Below are positions 9,046-19,800 of a stretch of DNA of 64,000 bases, piece by piece. This DNA is from Oncomelania hupensis. Its lineage: Eukaryota > Mollusca > Gastropoda > Littorinimorpha > Pomatiopsidae. How positions within the stretch are numbered: the first letter of the stretch is position 1; every line of letters starts with the position of its first letter. Under the pieces are notes generated by a model. The model worked only from the letters and a program-made list of their open reading frames with translations. It made no database searches and had not been told where the DNA came from. Position numbers and translations under genes: made by a program. The stretch is taken from contig CM072515.1 of assembly GCA_036898135.1 (NCBI GenBank), positions 50,285,595 to 50,349,594 on the forward strand, read 5' to 3'.

Positions 9046-9876
9046 ACTTTCCCTACCTCACGATCTGTACCTTTTTTTTCCTTCCTTGTTTTATGGGCCC
9101 ATCCTTGATTGTTTATAGCTTTTACCCGGCCCTCCTCGACTTTTAATATGGTCCTGAAGGATTTTTATCTAATTTAGGTACGTTCTCCTTCCCCCACCCT
9201 CCTGGTAACTGCTAGGCCCTCCACCCTTCCCCCTCTGTGCTTGCCATCCCTTGGCCTTGGCGGCCTCCCTGGCACCCCGGTCCTACCCCTGCCGCCGTTC
9301 GTTCGTACTCCTTCCCCTCATGCCTGCCATCGATCCATCTCCGTTTTCTTCCGGACGTCGTAGCAGCGTCCCGCGCTCCCTCTTCATATGACCTCTTACT
9401 GCAGCACGACCCCTTATATCAATGGACATCATAATATCAAAGTCTCCTATACGCATACTGTGTTGGGGACTATAAATTTATAAACTGACCTGAGAGATTC
9501 ACAGTACAATCGTCAATCTAGAAAATCTACACATTTCTGAACCTTGTTGAGTGGTTTCCGACTGTGTTTGTCTATTCCTTGTGCAATATTTGTTTTTACC
9601 TGATCATAATGACGAAAATGAAAAAAATCGTTCAATTTTCACCAAAAAACGAGTTTTCTTCGTGCTGTTGTCGTGTAAGCAAAGTTTGTGCTTAATGAAG
9701 TCATTTTTTCACGTACTTTAGACATAAGCAATTGAAATATAACACTTAGAAGCCAGGAACAAAAATTGTGTAACATAGTGTTATCTAACCGTAAATATCA
9801 TCATACTACTGACATACACATACACTTTTAACAACATACATTCCCTTATAACAATTAGTTCACATTAAAAAAAGAG
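9046..9876. other. Pyrimidine-rich then AT-rich DNA, no gene seen
   Basis: 9046-9430 is CT-rich with CC-rich blocks. 9430-9876 is AT-rich. No repeat family of this window was recognised. Confidence 0.5.
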
Positions 9877-9877
9877 A

Positions 9878-9916
<39 letters not shown>

Positions 9917-9919
9917 ATA
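9877..9919. repeat. (AAAT)n microsatellite
   Basis: About ten AAAT units. Confidence 0.9.
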
Positions 9920-10324
9920 TAAAAAAGTGGAACTTTCAAATTCACCTGTGAAGAACGAAGTAGTTATAAATGTCAATTTGCGTCTTACAGCAAGTTGAAG
10001 TTGGGCCTTCAGGCCCTACCTCCTCCACCCTTCCCCAAAACCCATTAAAAAAATAAAAGAAAAAGAAAAAAATTAAAATTAAAACAAATTAATAATTATT
10101 CTCCCCGTTCACTCCTTTTTCCATCCCAAAATAAATAATTAAAAAATATTGCTTAATTAAAGAAATTAGGTACACAGAATTTCTTAAAAATTGCTAGACT
10201 AATTGTTAGAAGTTAAAACAACAAACAAACAAAAAAATTAGAAGAAATTGAATAATTCATGACTTCTAATTAAATCTATGAGCATTAAGCTCAATGACCA
10301 ATCAGAATGTTCTTCTGGATATAC

Positions 10325-11807
10325 TGTAACAAGACGCCAGTTTTACACAGCACATTTTAAGCTTTTGCCTTGTTTAGTCAGCTGTATAGTAGGTTAATGT
10401 TACGCTGAAGCAGACGACAGAAGTTACTGATGTGTGCTACACTCTGCTAGATTGACGCGAGCGCAATATAGTGACATCATCCAGCTTACGTTAGAGCATA
10501 GTTATAGCCAATCGGGACAGAGAGAGATTAGGGAGACCAGTTCTACCTGGTTAGGCAGAGACAGGTAGAGTAGTCATTCTGCGTTCAAACTGCCTAGTGG
10601 ACAGAGTTCGGCTCTAACAGAAATCTCTCCACTGAAAAACTAGGGAAGCAGGACTTGTTGAAAACTCTAATCAATCAAGTTAGCCACGGCCTGACATTGT
10701 CAAAAAGGTAAATGAAATACTTTTTGTTTCATCATGATGTATTGATATTATTGTTGAATTATGTTTGTGAAATTTGTTATGCTTAGACTTGAATTAATAG
10801 TCCAACGTTGCGTGACCACGTGGCGAACACGACCGGTTTTGACGCCATGTTGTATACCTTACGGACCCACTGTTGTTTAACCTATATGTATGCTTGCAGA
10901 CCAGTGGCTGTACCAGAGAATGTGTATAATATTAATTATTTCTCTATGTGTACAGTTAGCCATGATTTATATTTACATATGTATAGGAAATTAGAGTGGA
11001 GATTCCAGTGGACCACGGACTTAGCAGATTGTTCGTCGCTTATATATAGAGATGTGGAGCTAATCACTGAGGGCTACTTCGGCCTTCAGTAAGACGCTCT
11101 GCACACATCTAGTATACAGGGTTGTGCAGAATTTCGTCTCGTGTGTTACAAACGAGCAGGCATCGTATCGTGAACCCAACCAGGCGAAAGACAAGAACAA
11201 GTCGTCGCTGAAAGTTGGCCTGCCGAGGCATCTCTAGCAATGTGTGACGAGAGCCCACCAGTCTAGCAACAAGGAGAAGAATCCACAACAACACAGCTTA
11301 TGAAGGAAGCAACCACAACACAGCTCTTCGAGCATTCAGTTAAGTGGGTTTGGTAACAGTGCACCAAACCTGTATCAAAGGACCACAGTAGTCCACTCTT
11401 CCAGAACTCTGACCCTTAGGGCAGAAAGCATCCAGTGCCTTATGAAGATACAGTAGCTGCCTAGAACTATCAAGAAGCGAACCATTTGAATTGACATTTG
11501 AACTTTTAAGTTAGTATGTACTTAGCAGATCATGTATAGAGTAGAGGAAATAAATGTGTGATATTTACTGTTAACAAGTGGCTGGACTACCTATGTTTCA
11601 TAGCCGTGTGAGAGCTAGTGTGACAGTGATCTTTTACCATTTTTTCTTTCTATCTCTGTGCCCCAGCCTAAACACAGACCGAGCTAAACTTATAAATGTA
11701 TTAAGTTGAGTCACAGGGAGATTTACTAGCGATCCCCATCGACAATAGACGAGTGGGTAATAGCATTCCATTGTGCAGAGCCCAGCAACAATAGACCCAC
11801 CGTCACA
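10325..11807 (+). mobile_element. Solo LTR, LTR-A, intron-bearing copy
   Basis: Begins TGTAACAAGACG and ends CCGTCACA, flanked by TATAC on both sides (10320-10324 and 11808-11812), a 5-bp target duplication as for LTR retrotransposons. An AATAAA lies at about 11,548. No coding internal region is attached, so it is a solo LTR. Compared with the copies at 6.8 and 62.7 kb it carries an extra 444 bp (10,708-11,151) that starts GT. Homologous copies lie at 29,040-30,582 and 62,689-63,733. Confidence 0.85.
10708..11151 (+). other. Intron-like insert in LTR-A
   Basis: The left edge is CAAAAAG|GTAAATGA and the right edge is TTACAA|ACGAGCAGG. The sister copy at 29.7-30.2 kb has CAG|GTAAATGA and TTACAG|ACGAGCAGG, so the acceptor AG is mutated to AA here. 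Copies at 6,809 and 62,689 join the two flanks directly. A precise GT-AG presence/absence is best read as a spliceosomal intron lost from spliced RNA before reverse transcription, but an intron gain or a microhomology deletion is not excluded. Confidence 0.6.
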
Positions 11808-11973
11808 TATACAATACTTGAGATTGACATAGGTAGCTTTAATTTATTTAATCTAATGAGTAATCTGATTTCAAGAACGGTTAATTAATACTAATGATTG
11901 TAACCTACAACGCACGTAAGGTATTTCAGCTGTCCAAAAGCAAACAATTAATTAATTGAATCCGGTATACCAC

Positions 11974-11974
11974 A

Positions 11975-12043
<69 letters not shown>
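11974..12043. repeat. (AAT)n microsatellite at SINE-B 3' end
   Basis: About 23 AAT units directly abut the 3' end of the minus-strand SINE-B. Confidence 0.95.
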
Positions 12044-12045
<2 letters not shown>

Positions 12046-12358
12046 AGGATGCTATACGCGCCTTTCCCCAAAACATTCAGGCTCAAAGCGCGGCGATCTA
12101 TACCAACATACACGCTCACCTGTCTCATCCACCCTCACACACACCAAACACATCCATCACTCAAACAGGTGGTGTAAAGGCAGGGAGATCGCTATTAGAA
12201 GACGTAAAGAAAATCGAATTTTTATTTTTGAAATTTTTTATATTGACTGCATCCTGTACCATTATTGAAGGGAGGGAGGAAACCGGAGTGCCCGGAGAAA
12301 ACCCTCGGTGACCTCAATAGTCTCGTACCTAAGTCACATACGTTCGCCCTTTGCGGGA
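12044..12358 (-). mobile_element. SINE-B, head-truncated
   Basis: On the minus strand it begins within the B-box region (TTCCCGCAAAGGGCG). It continues through GTGACTTAGGTACGAGAC, GGTTTCCTCCCTCCC and TGAGCGTGTATG to GATCGCCG and the AAT tail. It matches the complete copy at 59,049-59,425. Confidence 0.8.
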
Positions 12359-12363
12359 AAGTT

Positions 12364-12462
12364 ATGCTATGATAGCATGCTCAATGCGGCTCTTGTTAAA
12401 CTGCATGTCTGCCTGTTCTTGTGCAGTTTTAAAGAGCCGCATTGAGCATGCTATCATAGCAT
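12364..12462. repeat. 40-bp-arm inverted repeat
   Basis: The arm at 12,364-12,405 starts ATGCTATGATAGCATGC. The arm at 12,422-12,462 is its reverse complement with a few differences near the loop. The 16-bp spacer is TGTCTGCCTGTTCTTG. A diverged copy of the spacer (TGTCTGTCCGCCCTTGTG) follows the right arm. Confidence 0.85.
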
Positions 12463-12500
12463 TACCATCATGTCTGTCCGCCCTTGTGCAAAAATGGTTC

Positions 12501-12603
<103 letters not shown>

Positions 12604-12962
12604 ATTGTTATCAAGGTAGCGACGTGGTGATTCGTCCTAAACGCTCATGCAATAGTGTGTTAAGCTTCGTTATTCCTTGTGCAGGACGATGAGTCACCAT
12701 GTCTGTCTGTCGGTCTATGAACTCTACAAAACTCGCAATTATTAATGTGTGTTCGACAATAGCAGCTTTTGACTGGATCGGTTGACACTTTCGTCTCCAC
12801 TCAGCCACGTCATTTGGAATGCAAAGTATTTCATTCAGGAAGAACTAAGCTAAGCCACCGCACCGCAATTCTTTTTATGAATACGAATAATTAGTATAAT
12901 TGATAATTACAATTATTTGTTGTCCGTTTACCACGAGCAAGTACCGCATTAGCACCCCTCCT

Positions 12963-12963
<1 letters not shown>

Positions 12964-13024
<61 letters not shown>
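12964..13024. repeat. (CT)n microsatellite
   Basis: CT array with one T insertion. Confidence 0.95.
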
Positions 13025-13028
<4 letters not shown>

Positions 13029-13284
13029 TTTGCTTTCTCAGCAAAAGCATAGCAAATGCAAGGCAGCGCCACTACGATCAAAGGGGAAAATAAGCCCAGC
13101 AAACTATCCTAACTGAAACCTACCCTAAAACCCCGCCTTCAATAAGCTGAAATAACCACCAGATGATAGCAGCAGTAAGAAGGCCACTGCAAGTCTGGGC
13201 TAAAACAATGTGGATATTTGTGGTATATAAGTAACAAGTCATCGTCGTCGTTGTCACCACCACCACCACACCACGACCACCACC

Positions 13285-13287
<3 letters not shown>

Positions 13288-13352
<65 letters not shown>

Positions 13353-13369
13353 TCATTCATTCATTCATT
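13288..13369. repeat. (ATC)n(ATTC)n microsatellite
   Basis: About 21 ATC units followed by four to five ATTC units. Confidence 0.95.
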
Positions 13370-13414
13370 AAAATTTACATGACATGGACATGAAGGTAAG
13401 AACAGTGTAAGCGA

Positions 13415-13415
<1 letters not shown>

Positions 13416-13487
<72 letters not shown>

Positions 13488-13507
13488 CAGAGACAGAGAG
13501 ACAGAGA
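13416..13507. repeat. (AG)n and (AGACAG)n microsatellite
   Basis: AG array, then a hexanucleotide AGACAG section. Confidence 0.95.
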
Positions 13508-13789
13508 TGCAGGCGCGGCAGTGGTTCGAATTTCCCAGATAGTGTTTGAATAAGAGTATTAACCAATGTCTATTGTCTGCACGCAAGCATTTCATAGCAC
13601 GGCTTTTAAAAAAACCTGATGCTCATGTCCTAGGCAGAGTAGGGCCACAAACACACACATATACACACCCACACGAACACACACACATACACACACACAT
13701 AACGCAAGCACTAGGTCCTCTCATTCACCTTCGGTCGTACAAGAATGGTCAGTTGTCTGTGGTGTTACACGCTGCGCTTTAAGCTGCAG

Positions 13790-13890
13790 GTTGTTGCCTT
13801 GGGCGGCTTGAGGTATGTTACACCCTGTTACGGCCAACGCCTTGACCAGCTCTGGAGCTGGCAACGCGCTATATGAGACCATGAAGACTA
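13790..13890 (+). mobile_element. SINE-A 3'-end fragment
   Basis: GGCCAACGCCTTGACCAGC, then GAGCTGG, then ACGCGCTATATGAG match the 3' half of SINE-A. Confidence 0.65.
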
Positions 13891-14640
13891 TTTACTCAAC
13901 AACGATTTCCATTTGTCATGTTCCGTTGTCATTTGACTGAATAAATAATGTATTCTGTATTACTGAAAGCATCAGCGTCACATTATCGTCAACAATAACA
14001 AAACAGCGGAAAACCTGCGACAGAAATGATACTCGTGACTCAGACCAATTTATCGTAATAAGAGGCATGCGGTACGCCATTACCGACTAAATCATGCATG
14101 ATTACTTCTAATTAGCAGACATGATTGTTGTCAAATTGTGCTGCCAATGTTAGGCATCGCGTCAGCAAAAAGGACAACATATTTCGCCATTGAGCATATT
14201 ATAATTAGCATAGATTATGCCTCAAGGTCGACATTATATTGAAAACCCACCCGCGGTTAACTCTACCCACAGGAACAATCTACCAATCGTAAAACCGCAT
14301 TTGTAATTCCATGGTGGTGTGGGCATGAATTAGCGTTATACACGTTACAACAATTCTTGAAATCAGGGATTTCACGAAAAACCGGAGAATTTAAAGAGCT
14401 TTTACTGTTTCACACGTGGATTTTGATGACATCAAGTAACACGTGTAGTAATTTCATGCAATCCCTACACACCTTCCGCACCCTCTTCATCTTTTTTCCA
14501 CTCCCCTCTCCCCCCCTTGCGCCCTCTCCACCCCTACCCCACCCCTTTTTATACCAAATTTTCTGCATTGCTGAATGACTAAAAATAGGTTTTAAGGAAA
14601 ATGCGCAATAGACCAAATAGCATTTATTTGCATACCTACT
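13891..14640. other. No recognisable gene or repeat
   Basis: Non-repetitive within this window. TAATTA-type motifs occur around 14,090-14,215. No coding frame of interest is seen. Confidence 0.5.
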
Positions 14641-14699
14641 ATTGTGCTTTCAGTTGCTTCCCGGTGTAGAGCTTCAGATGTACTCACCCCTCCCCCTCC

Positions 14700-15000
14700 C
14701 CCACATTAAAAAGTACTCCCCAGGGGAGTGGTTTTGGGATATCCTAGAACTACTACCACCACCCCGAACCACCCCATTTCCAAGAAATGTTCCCCCCATT
14801 AATTGTTTATGTATGGTTCCGTCTATTCACAAGGGGGAGTACTTCTGGGATATCCCAGAAATATTCCCTCTTTGCAATGTTTATTTATATAATTATGGTA
14901 CATGTTTTCACAAGGGGGAGTACGTTTGGGATATCCACAGATATACTCTATCCCCCCCCACGTTCTTCTCGCTTAAGGGGGCATTTCTATGATATACCTC
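14700..15000. repeat. GATATC-centred palindrome array
   Basis: Four units spaced about 60-130 bp apart each carry GGGAGT...TTYTGGGATATCC, often followed by CAGAAATATTCCC. The best (14,835-14,872) is nearly self-complementary around GATATC. Units two and three also share an upstream TGTTTAT...TATGGT...TTCACAAGGGGGAGTAC block, about 85 bp period. Related units lie at 17.74 and 17.95 kb. Confidence 0.7.
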
Positions 15001-15213
15001 CACCCTCCCTCCCCCCCTCCCTCCCCCTACTCACAACTTTCTGCCCAATAGCCCGTTCTTGATTCTTCATGATCCTTCATAATTCTTGATTCTTTATCTC
15101 TCTCTGTGTTCGTTGGCTTCATTTGTTTTGAAACTTTTTTTTGAACATTTGTACACTTCCACATGTACATAAAACAAACAGCAGAATCACAAAACAAACA
15201 AACAAAACATGTC

Positions 15214-15317
15214 CAACCTATCCACCTTAACCTTTCCACCTTAACCTATCCACCTTAACCGATCCACCTAAATCTATCCACCTTAACTTATCCACATTAA
15301 TCTGTCCACCCTAATTT
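15214..15317. repeat. 14-bp minisatellite
   Basis: About seven copies of CCACCTTAACCTAT with substitutions accumulating to the right. Confidence 0.85.
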
Positions 15318-15371
15318 GGGATCCAGGCTACCGTAAAAACACAATTTTTTTGTAACCTCATACTATTATAT

Positions 15372-16362
15372 CATACCCTATACTATCCTATCCCGTAACT
15401 TGAAAGTCGCTGGGGCACAACAGATGATCATTTAACAAGCGTACTCCATCTTTCTCTGACCTCAGCAACCCTCACAGCTTCGCTCAGTGTCAAGCCAGGC
15501 CATTCTCGAATGTTGTCCTTCCACCTCTTTTTTGGTCTCCGTCTTCTTCCACCTCTCTGCACGGTGCCTTGCAGGATGGTCTTTGCAAGGCTTTGGTGAC
15601 GCTCAGTGTCAAACCAGTCCATTCTCAAATGTTGTCCTCCCACCTCTTTTTCGGTCTCCCTCTTCTTCTACCTCCTTCCACTGTGCCTTGAAGAATAGTC
15701 TTTGCAATGCCTGATGATCTGGTGACGTGGCCATACCATCGGAGTTTCCGTTTCTTCACCACTGTGAGCAGGTCACCGTGTTGTCCAATAGCTTGTGTGA
15801 TGGTCTGTCGGATTTCGTTGTTGGTGATGTGCTGGGTATAGGAAATGCCCAGAAGTCTTCTGTAGCACCTCATCTCAATCCTTTGTATTCTTCGTTGTAG
15901 GTCTGCTGTGGGAGTCCATGTTTTGCAAGCGTATAAAAAGACGGAGATGACAAGGGAGCGCAGCAGCGTTACTTTAAAGTGTAGACTGATGGTCCTGTCT
16001 TTCCAAATGGGTTTCAACATTGTAAGGTTGTTTATGCGATCCTGGAGAGGACTTCATGTTGGAACCCATTGTCTGAAATAATGGATCCTAAATATTTGAA
16101 GCTATGCACCGTGCTAAGGGATTGGCCTTGGACTTTATGTATGCGTTGGTGTCATTGGTATTGGTGGTTTTTATTTCGGTCTTCTCTGCATTTATTTTCA
16201 TTCCAAAGGCTCTGGAGGTGGTTTCAAGCCTCTGTACCAGCTGTTCAAGTTCTTGTTCCTCTCCAGCCAATCCATCAATGTCCTTTGCAAAACGGAGGTT
16301 GGAGATTGCTCTATCCCCTATGCTGACTGTGCTTACCTCATCACAAGTCTCCAATTCACGAA
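15372..16362 (-). mobile_element. LINE-1 (RTE-like) 3' region, rearranged
   Basis: The minus strand begins in RT sequence where the catalytic motif is altered (FAKDID for FADDID). It continues through the C-terminal region with RSLVISVFLYACKTWT and LLGISYTQHITNNEIRQT, then ends at a (GGATA)n-type tail. About 117 bp near the 3' end is duplicated in diverged form (15,483-15,600 and 15,600-15,716), suggesting recombination between two copies. Frames are broken, so it is dead. Confidence 0.8.
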
Positions 16363-16552
16363 ACAGAACTCGCCTGTGTCATACCCAAGAAATTTGAATA
16401 TATACCTGGAGAGGGCGTGGCGTCATTGTCTCTACCAGGCGAATGAAGCTACTTCGATGCACGTCGTAGCCACGCCCCTAATTGCAAAACGTAGTTTCTC
16501 TCTTATCGTCATGTAATTTGTTTGTCGGTTTTTACATTAAATACACATATTT
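16363..16552. other. Spacer between two LINE-1 fragments
   Basis: Contains GGCGTGGCG and CCACGCCCC in inverted arrangement about 55 bp apart. Nothing else is recognised. Confidence 0.4.
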
Positions 16553-17525
16553 GTTCCTATCCTATCCTATCCCTGTCCTATCCTGTCCGGTAACCCGGAG
16601 GTCGTAGGGGCACCACAGATGATCGTTTAACCAGCATACTCCATCTTTCTCTGTCCTCAGCAGCCCTGATGGCTTCGCTCAGTGTCAAACCAGTCCATTC
16701 TAGAATGTTGTCCTCCCACCCCTTTTTCGGTCTCCCTCTTCTTCTACCTCCTTGCACTGTGCCTTGAAGAATAGTCTTTGCAAGGCCTGATGATCTGGTG
16801 ACGTGGCCATAACATCGGAGTTTCCGTTTCTTCACCACTGTGAGCAGGTCATCGTGTTGTCCAATAGCTTGTGTGATGGTCTGTCGAACTTCGTCGTTGG
16901 TGATGTGTTGGGTATAGGAAATGCCCAGAAGTCTTCTGTAGCACCTCATCTCCATGCTTTGTATTCTTCGTTGGAGATCTGCTGTGAGGGTCCATGCTTC
17001 GCAAGCATATAGAAAGATGGAGATGACAAGGGAGCGCAGCCGTCTTACTTTGGAATGTAGACTGATGGTCCTGTCTCTCCAAATGGGCTTCAACCTTGTC
17101 AGGGCAGCAGTTGTTTGTGCGATCCTGGAGAGGACTTCCTGTCGTGACCCATTGTCTGATACAATGGCTCCTAAAAATTTGAAGCTATGCGCTGTGTTGA
17201 GGGATTGGCCTTGGACTTTGATGTCCGTGTTGATGCCATTGGTGTTGTTGGTCATCATTTTGGTCTTCTCTGCACTTATTTCCATTCCATAAGCTCTGAA
17301 GGTGGTGTCAAGCATCTGTACCAGCTGTTCAAGTTTTTGTTCCTCTCCAGCCAATCCATCAATGGCATCCGCAAAACGAAGATTGGAGATTGCCCTACCC
17401 CCTATGCTGACTGTGCCTTCATGATCTGCAAGAGCATCTGACATGATGCGCTCTAGGAAGATGTTGGAGATTGTTGGAGAGAGTAGGCATCCTTGACGCA
17501 CACCGATTGTTGTTCTGAACCATAT
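16553..17525 (-). mobile_element. LINE-1 (RTE-like) reverse transcriptase C-terminal half
   Basis: The longest LINE frame in the window (on the minus strand, stop near 16,578). In order it shows TTIGVRQGCLLSP (RT motif before the active site), FADAIDGLAGEEQ (active-site motif with the second Asp replaced by Ala), then a C-terminal extension with SLVISIFLYACEAWTLTADL and RCYRRLLGISYTQHITNDEV. The frame continues upstream into unrelated sequence (17,526-17,633), so that N-terminus is not real. It is 5'-truncated, ends in a GGATA tail and is catalytically inactive by its motif. RTE/BovB-like clade is a judgement from motifs. Confidence 0.85.
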
Positions 17526-18260
17526 TTGTTGGCTTAAAGAAAAGAAGTTGCATTGTGTATTGTACCACTGTGCAATAAAAATGTACTCTCCCTCCCTCTC
17601 ACCCCAACACCTCCCCCTCCCCCGCCACAACACACCCCGTCCGTGCGAAAAAAAAGAAGAAAATAATTAGTGGGGAGCACTTTGAAATATCTCACATGTA
17701 CACACATTATTAGAGACAAATATATTATTTTAAAAAAATTGGGAGGGGAGTTCTTATGGGTTTGGGATATCCCAAAAGTACTCCCCTAATGTCCTATGAG
17801 TGCTCCAAGAGAGTAGTTTCGGGACAGCAAGGCTGAACCAGAAGAACCCCTCCTCGCCCCATCCTCTCCCCTAGTTGTTGTTTTTTTAATGGGTGGGTGG
17901 GAGGGGGGACTTTTTTTTTATTAGTCAGAACTACTCCAGTGAGTAAATCTAGGTCATCCTAGAAATACTCTCCGGGAGTGTTTCTGGACCAAGGGGGAGA
18001 GGGGGGGGGAGTATAAAGCAGTGTGTTCTCTGTCCATTTCAATGGGAAATATTCATCCATTGGCAACACTGAGACCCAGTTTCTGTCTTTATCATCTTGA
18101 TGAAAAAAGATGTTAATAACTCAAACCAACCAACCCATTGCAGTTTATTTTCTCCAAAGTTTTGAGTCAAATTTCGCCAATATTAGACATACTAAAAATA
18201 CATGACTATTATTATCAGCAAATTATCCTCTCTTAGTGTCAATTAGACATCGTATTTGCG
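17526..18260. repeat. Spacer with two more GATATC palindromes
   Basis: Units at about 17,737-17,790 (GGGTTTGGGATATCCCAAAA) and 17,940-17,990 (CATCCTAGAAATACTCTCC) belong to the 14.7-kb family. TGATGAAAAAAG followed by AACCAACCAACC near 18,095-18,140 looks like a LINE 3' tail. The remainder is unassigned. Confidence 0.5.
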
Positions 18261-18900
18261 TTATCGCTTTCAGATAAAAGGGTTCACGCCCACTTTAATT
18301 AAAGCTACCCACTGTAACCTTCTTCTTCTGCGTTCCTCCAAATGGGGCCTCAGATGTATCCATCTGAGGCATTGTCCATTTTTCTGGTAGCGTGTGCGCT
18401 CGTTTGGACTCCCACACAATACCCAGGGGGTATAGTCAGCAGCACTCCGTCTTCGTTGGGACATTCGGTTTTAGCGAGTTTTCCTTCTCGAGGCCGTGCA
18501 CAAGACTGGATGTGGCCCATCTCATCCAGCCCCGCCTGGTTATCCTGCAAGGTACTCAGTCGCCCCCATAGCAGGCTTGGTGGTAACAGGGGCACCAAAC
18601 TGGTAGACCAGTAGTGGGTGCTGCTATGGACACATTAATGTAGGAGAGGCCATATGCAAGTCACCTCCTGCCAGCTTGGCCAGACAGTGGTTCCGCGGCT
18701 ATCACTACATCTGGAGAGTGAGAGGTAATTAATTGAACATCACTCCCCTTGGTGAGCGGGACGTCCAGCACCAGACCTCACTGCCCCCCCACTGTAACCG
18801 ATCTCTGAATAGTAAATAGTTTAATCACGGCGCCTTACTTGGCTGTCCGATTGAGTAATTTACAACTAAATCGCTGTTTAAGGAGCTACCCCGAGGCACC
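18261..18900. other. Unassigned GC-richer segment with short hairpin
   Basis: GCCTCAGATG (18,347-18,356) and CATCTGAGGC (18,361-18,370) form a perfect 10-bp hairpin with a 4-base loop. The following 400 bp (CCAGCCCCGCC..., GGGTGCTGCTATGG...) resembles no family in the window and has no long frame. It may be an old repeat. Confidence 0.4.
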
Positions 18901-18920
18901 AAAATCACATTTCTGACGCA

Positions 18921-18941
18921 TTAATTGAGAAAATCAATTAA
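18921..18941. promoter_or_regulatory. Inverted homeodomain-like site
   Basis: TTAATTGA, five bases, then TCAATTAA forms a perfect 8-bp inverted repeat of a TAATTG homeodomain core. It lies about 200 bp upstream of the putative start site of the Gly-rich gene. A further CTAATTGAGTGATT lies near 19,035. Function is inferred from motif and position only. Confidence 0.35.
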
Positions 18942-19090
18942 CATATAACTTTTAATTTCTGGTGCAACAAACATACAGCTTTCAATGTTGGGTGCATTGG
19001 AAACCCCATAGTTATAAAATCGAAATTGCTTGCACTAATTGAGTGATTTATCATCTTCGACGCCAGAAGGGAACTTCCCGGTCTTGCACA

Positions 19091-19130
19091 GAATAAAAAG
19101 GGGGAGAGATTCGAACTGATCGTCACTCAG
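19091..19130 (+). promoter_or_regulatory. Core promoter of the Gly-rich secreted gene
   Basis: A TATA-like GAATAAAAAGGG starts at 19,091. About 30 bp downstream lies CGTCACTCAGTCC, a plausible initiator. The following exon-like sequence ends at a canonical donor, which supports transcription starting near 19,120-19,130. Confidence 0.5.
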
Positions 19131-19201
19131 TCCCCAACACCAGACTGACAACATCATCCTCACAGACCAGAAGGAACGACGATCTCTTCCGACTTCATAA
19201 T
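19125..19201 (+). other. Exon 1 (5'UTR) of the Gly-rich gene
   Basis: A purine/cytosine-rich leader ends at CTTCATAAT|GTGAGTACG, a strong donor at 19,202. It has no usable start codon, so translation begins in exon 2. Intron 1 would span 19,202-22,974. Confidence 0.55.
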
Positions 19202-19209
19202 GTGAGTAC

Positions 19210-19720
19210 GCATTTCTGTTCTTTACCTTGCACTTTAAGTCTGCTGTTTGTATATAATTGGTATACACATTAGTTTCAGGTAATGTCTGCCTTCTCTTTA
19301 AGTTTTTGCGTACAATTATATACATTGGTTTCAGTTAAAGTCTGACTTTCCTCTGTAAATAAGTTTAAGTTTTAACCTGCCTTTCTTCTGCAAAACTGTC
19401 AGTTTAACTCTGTCTTTCATATATGTAAGTTTGAGTTTACGTCTGCCGTTCTTCTATTTAAGATTCAGTTTAAGTCTGCCTTTCTCATATGTAAGGTTCA
19501 GTTTAAATCTGCATTTTCTCTTTAAAAGTTTGAATTTCAACTTTAAATCTGCCTCTCATATATATAAGTTTGAGTTTAAGTCTGCCTTTTTTCTATAGAT
19601 TCAGATTCAGATTCTGTAGAAAGTTTCAGTTTAAGTTTGTCTTTCTTATGTTTAAGTTTCAGGTAAAATCTCCTGGTCTTTTACATAATTATAAGTTTTA
19701 GTTTAAATATGCCTTTTCCC
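19210..19720 (+). repeat. Degenerate minisatellite in intron 1
   Basis: About a dozen loose copies of AGTTTAAGTCTGCCTTTCT, each followed by a variable T/A-rich linker such as CATATGTAAGTTTG, at 40-55 bp spacing. Weaker copies continue to about 19,930. The units are pyrimidine-rich on the sense strand. Confidence 0.75.
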
Positions 19721-19721
19721 T

Positions 19722-19800
19722 AGATACAATACAATACAAGGTTATTGCTTTAGGTCCAGCGGACTCTTCTGAGCCAAATCAGGACCAGTTTTCCCTAGAT
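19722..19800 (-). mobile_element. Family P 3'-end fragment in intron 1
   Basis: The minus strand reads AGTCCGCTGGACCTAAAGC, AATAACC, then a TTGTA-type pentanucleotide tail (ACAATACAATAC on the plus strand). This is a heavily 5'-truncated copy. Confidence 0.65.

Noticed and set aside
14410..14616. Gly/Glu-rich minus-strand ORF
   Set aside because: Composition derives from a CT/CC-rich stretch; no supporting gene structure.
17526..17633. N-terminal extension of the 351-codon minus-strand frame as a real gene start
   Set aside because: Homology to other LINE copies begins at about 17,525. The upstream part is CT-rich spacer read through by chance.
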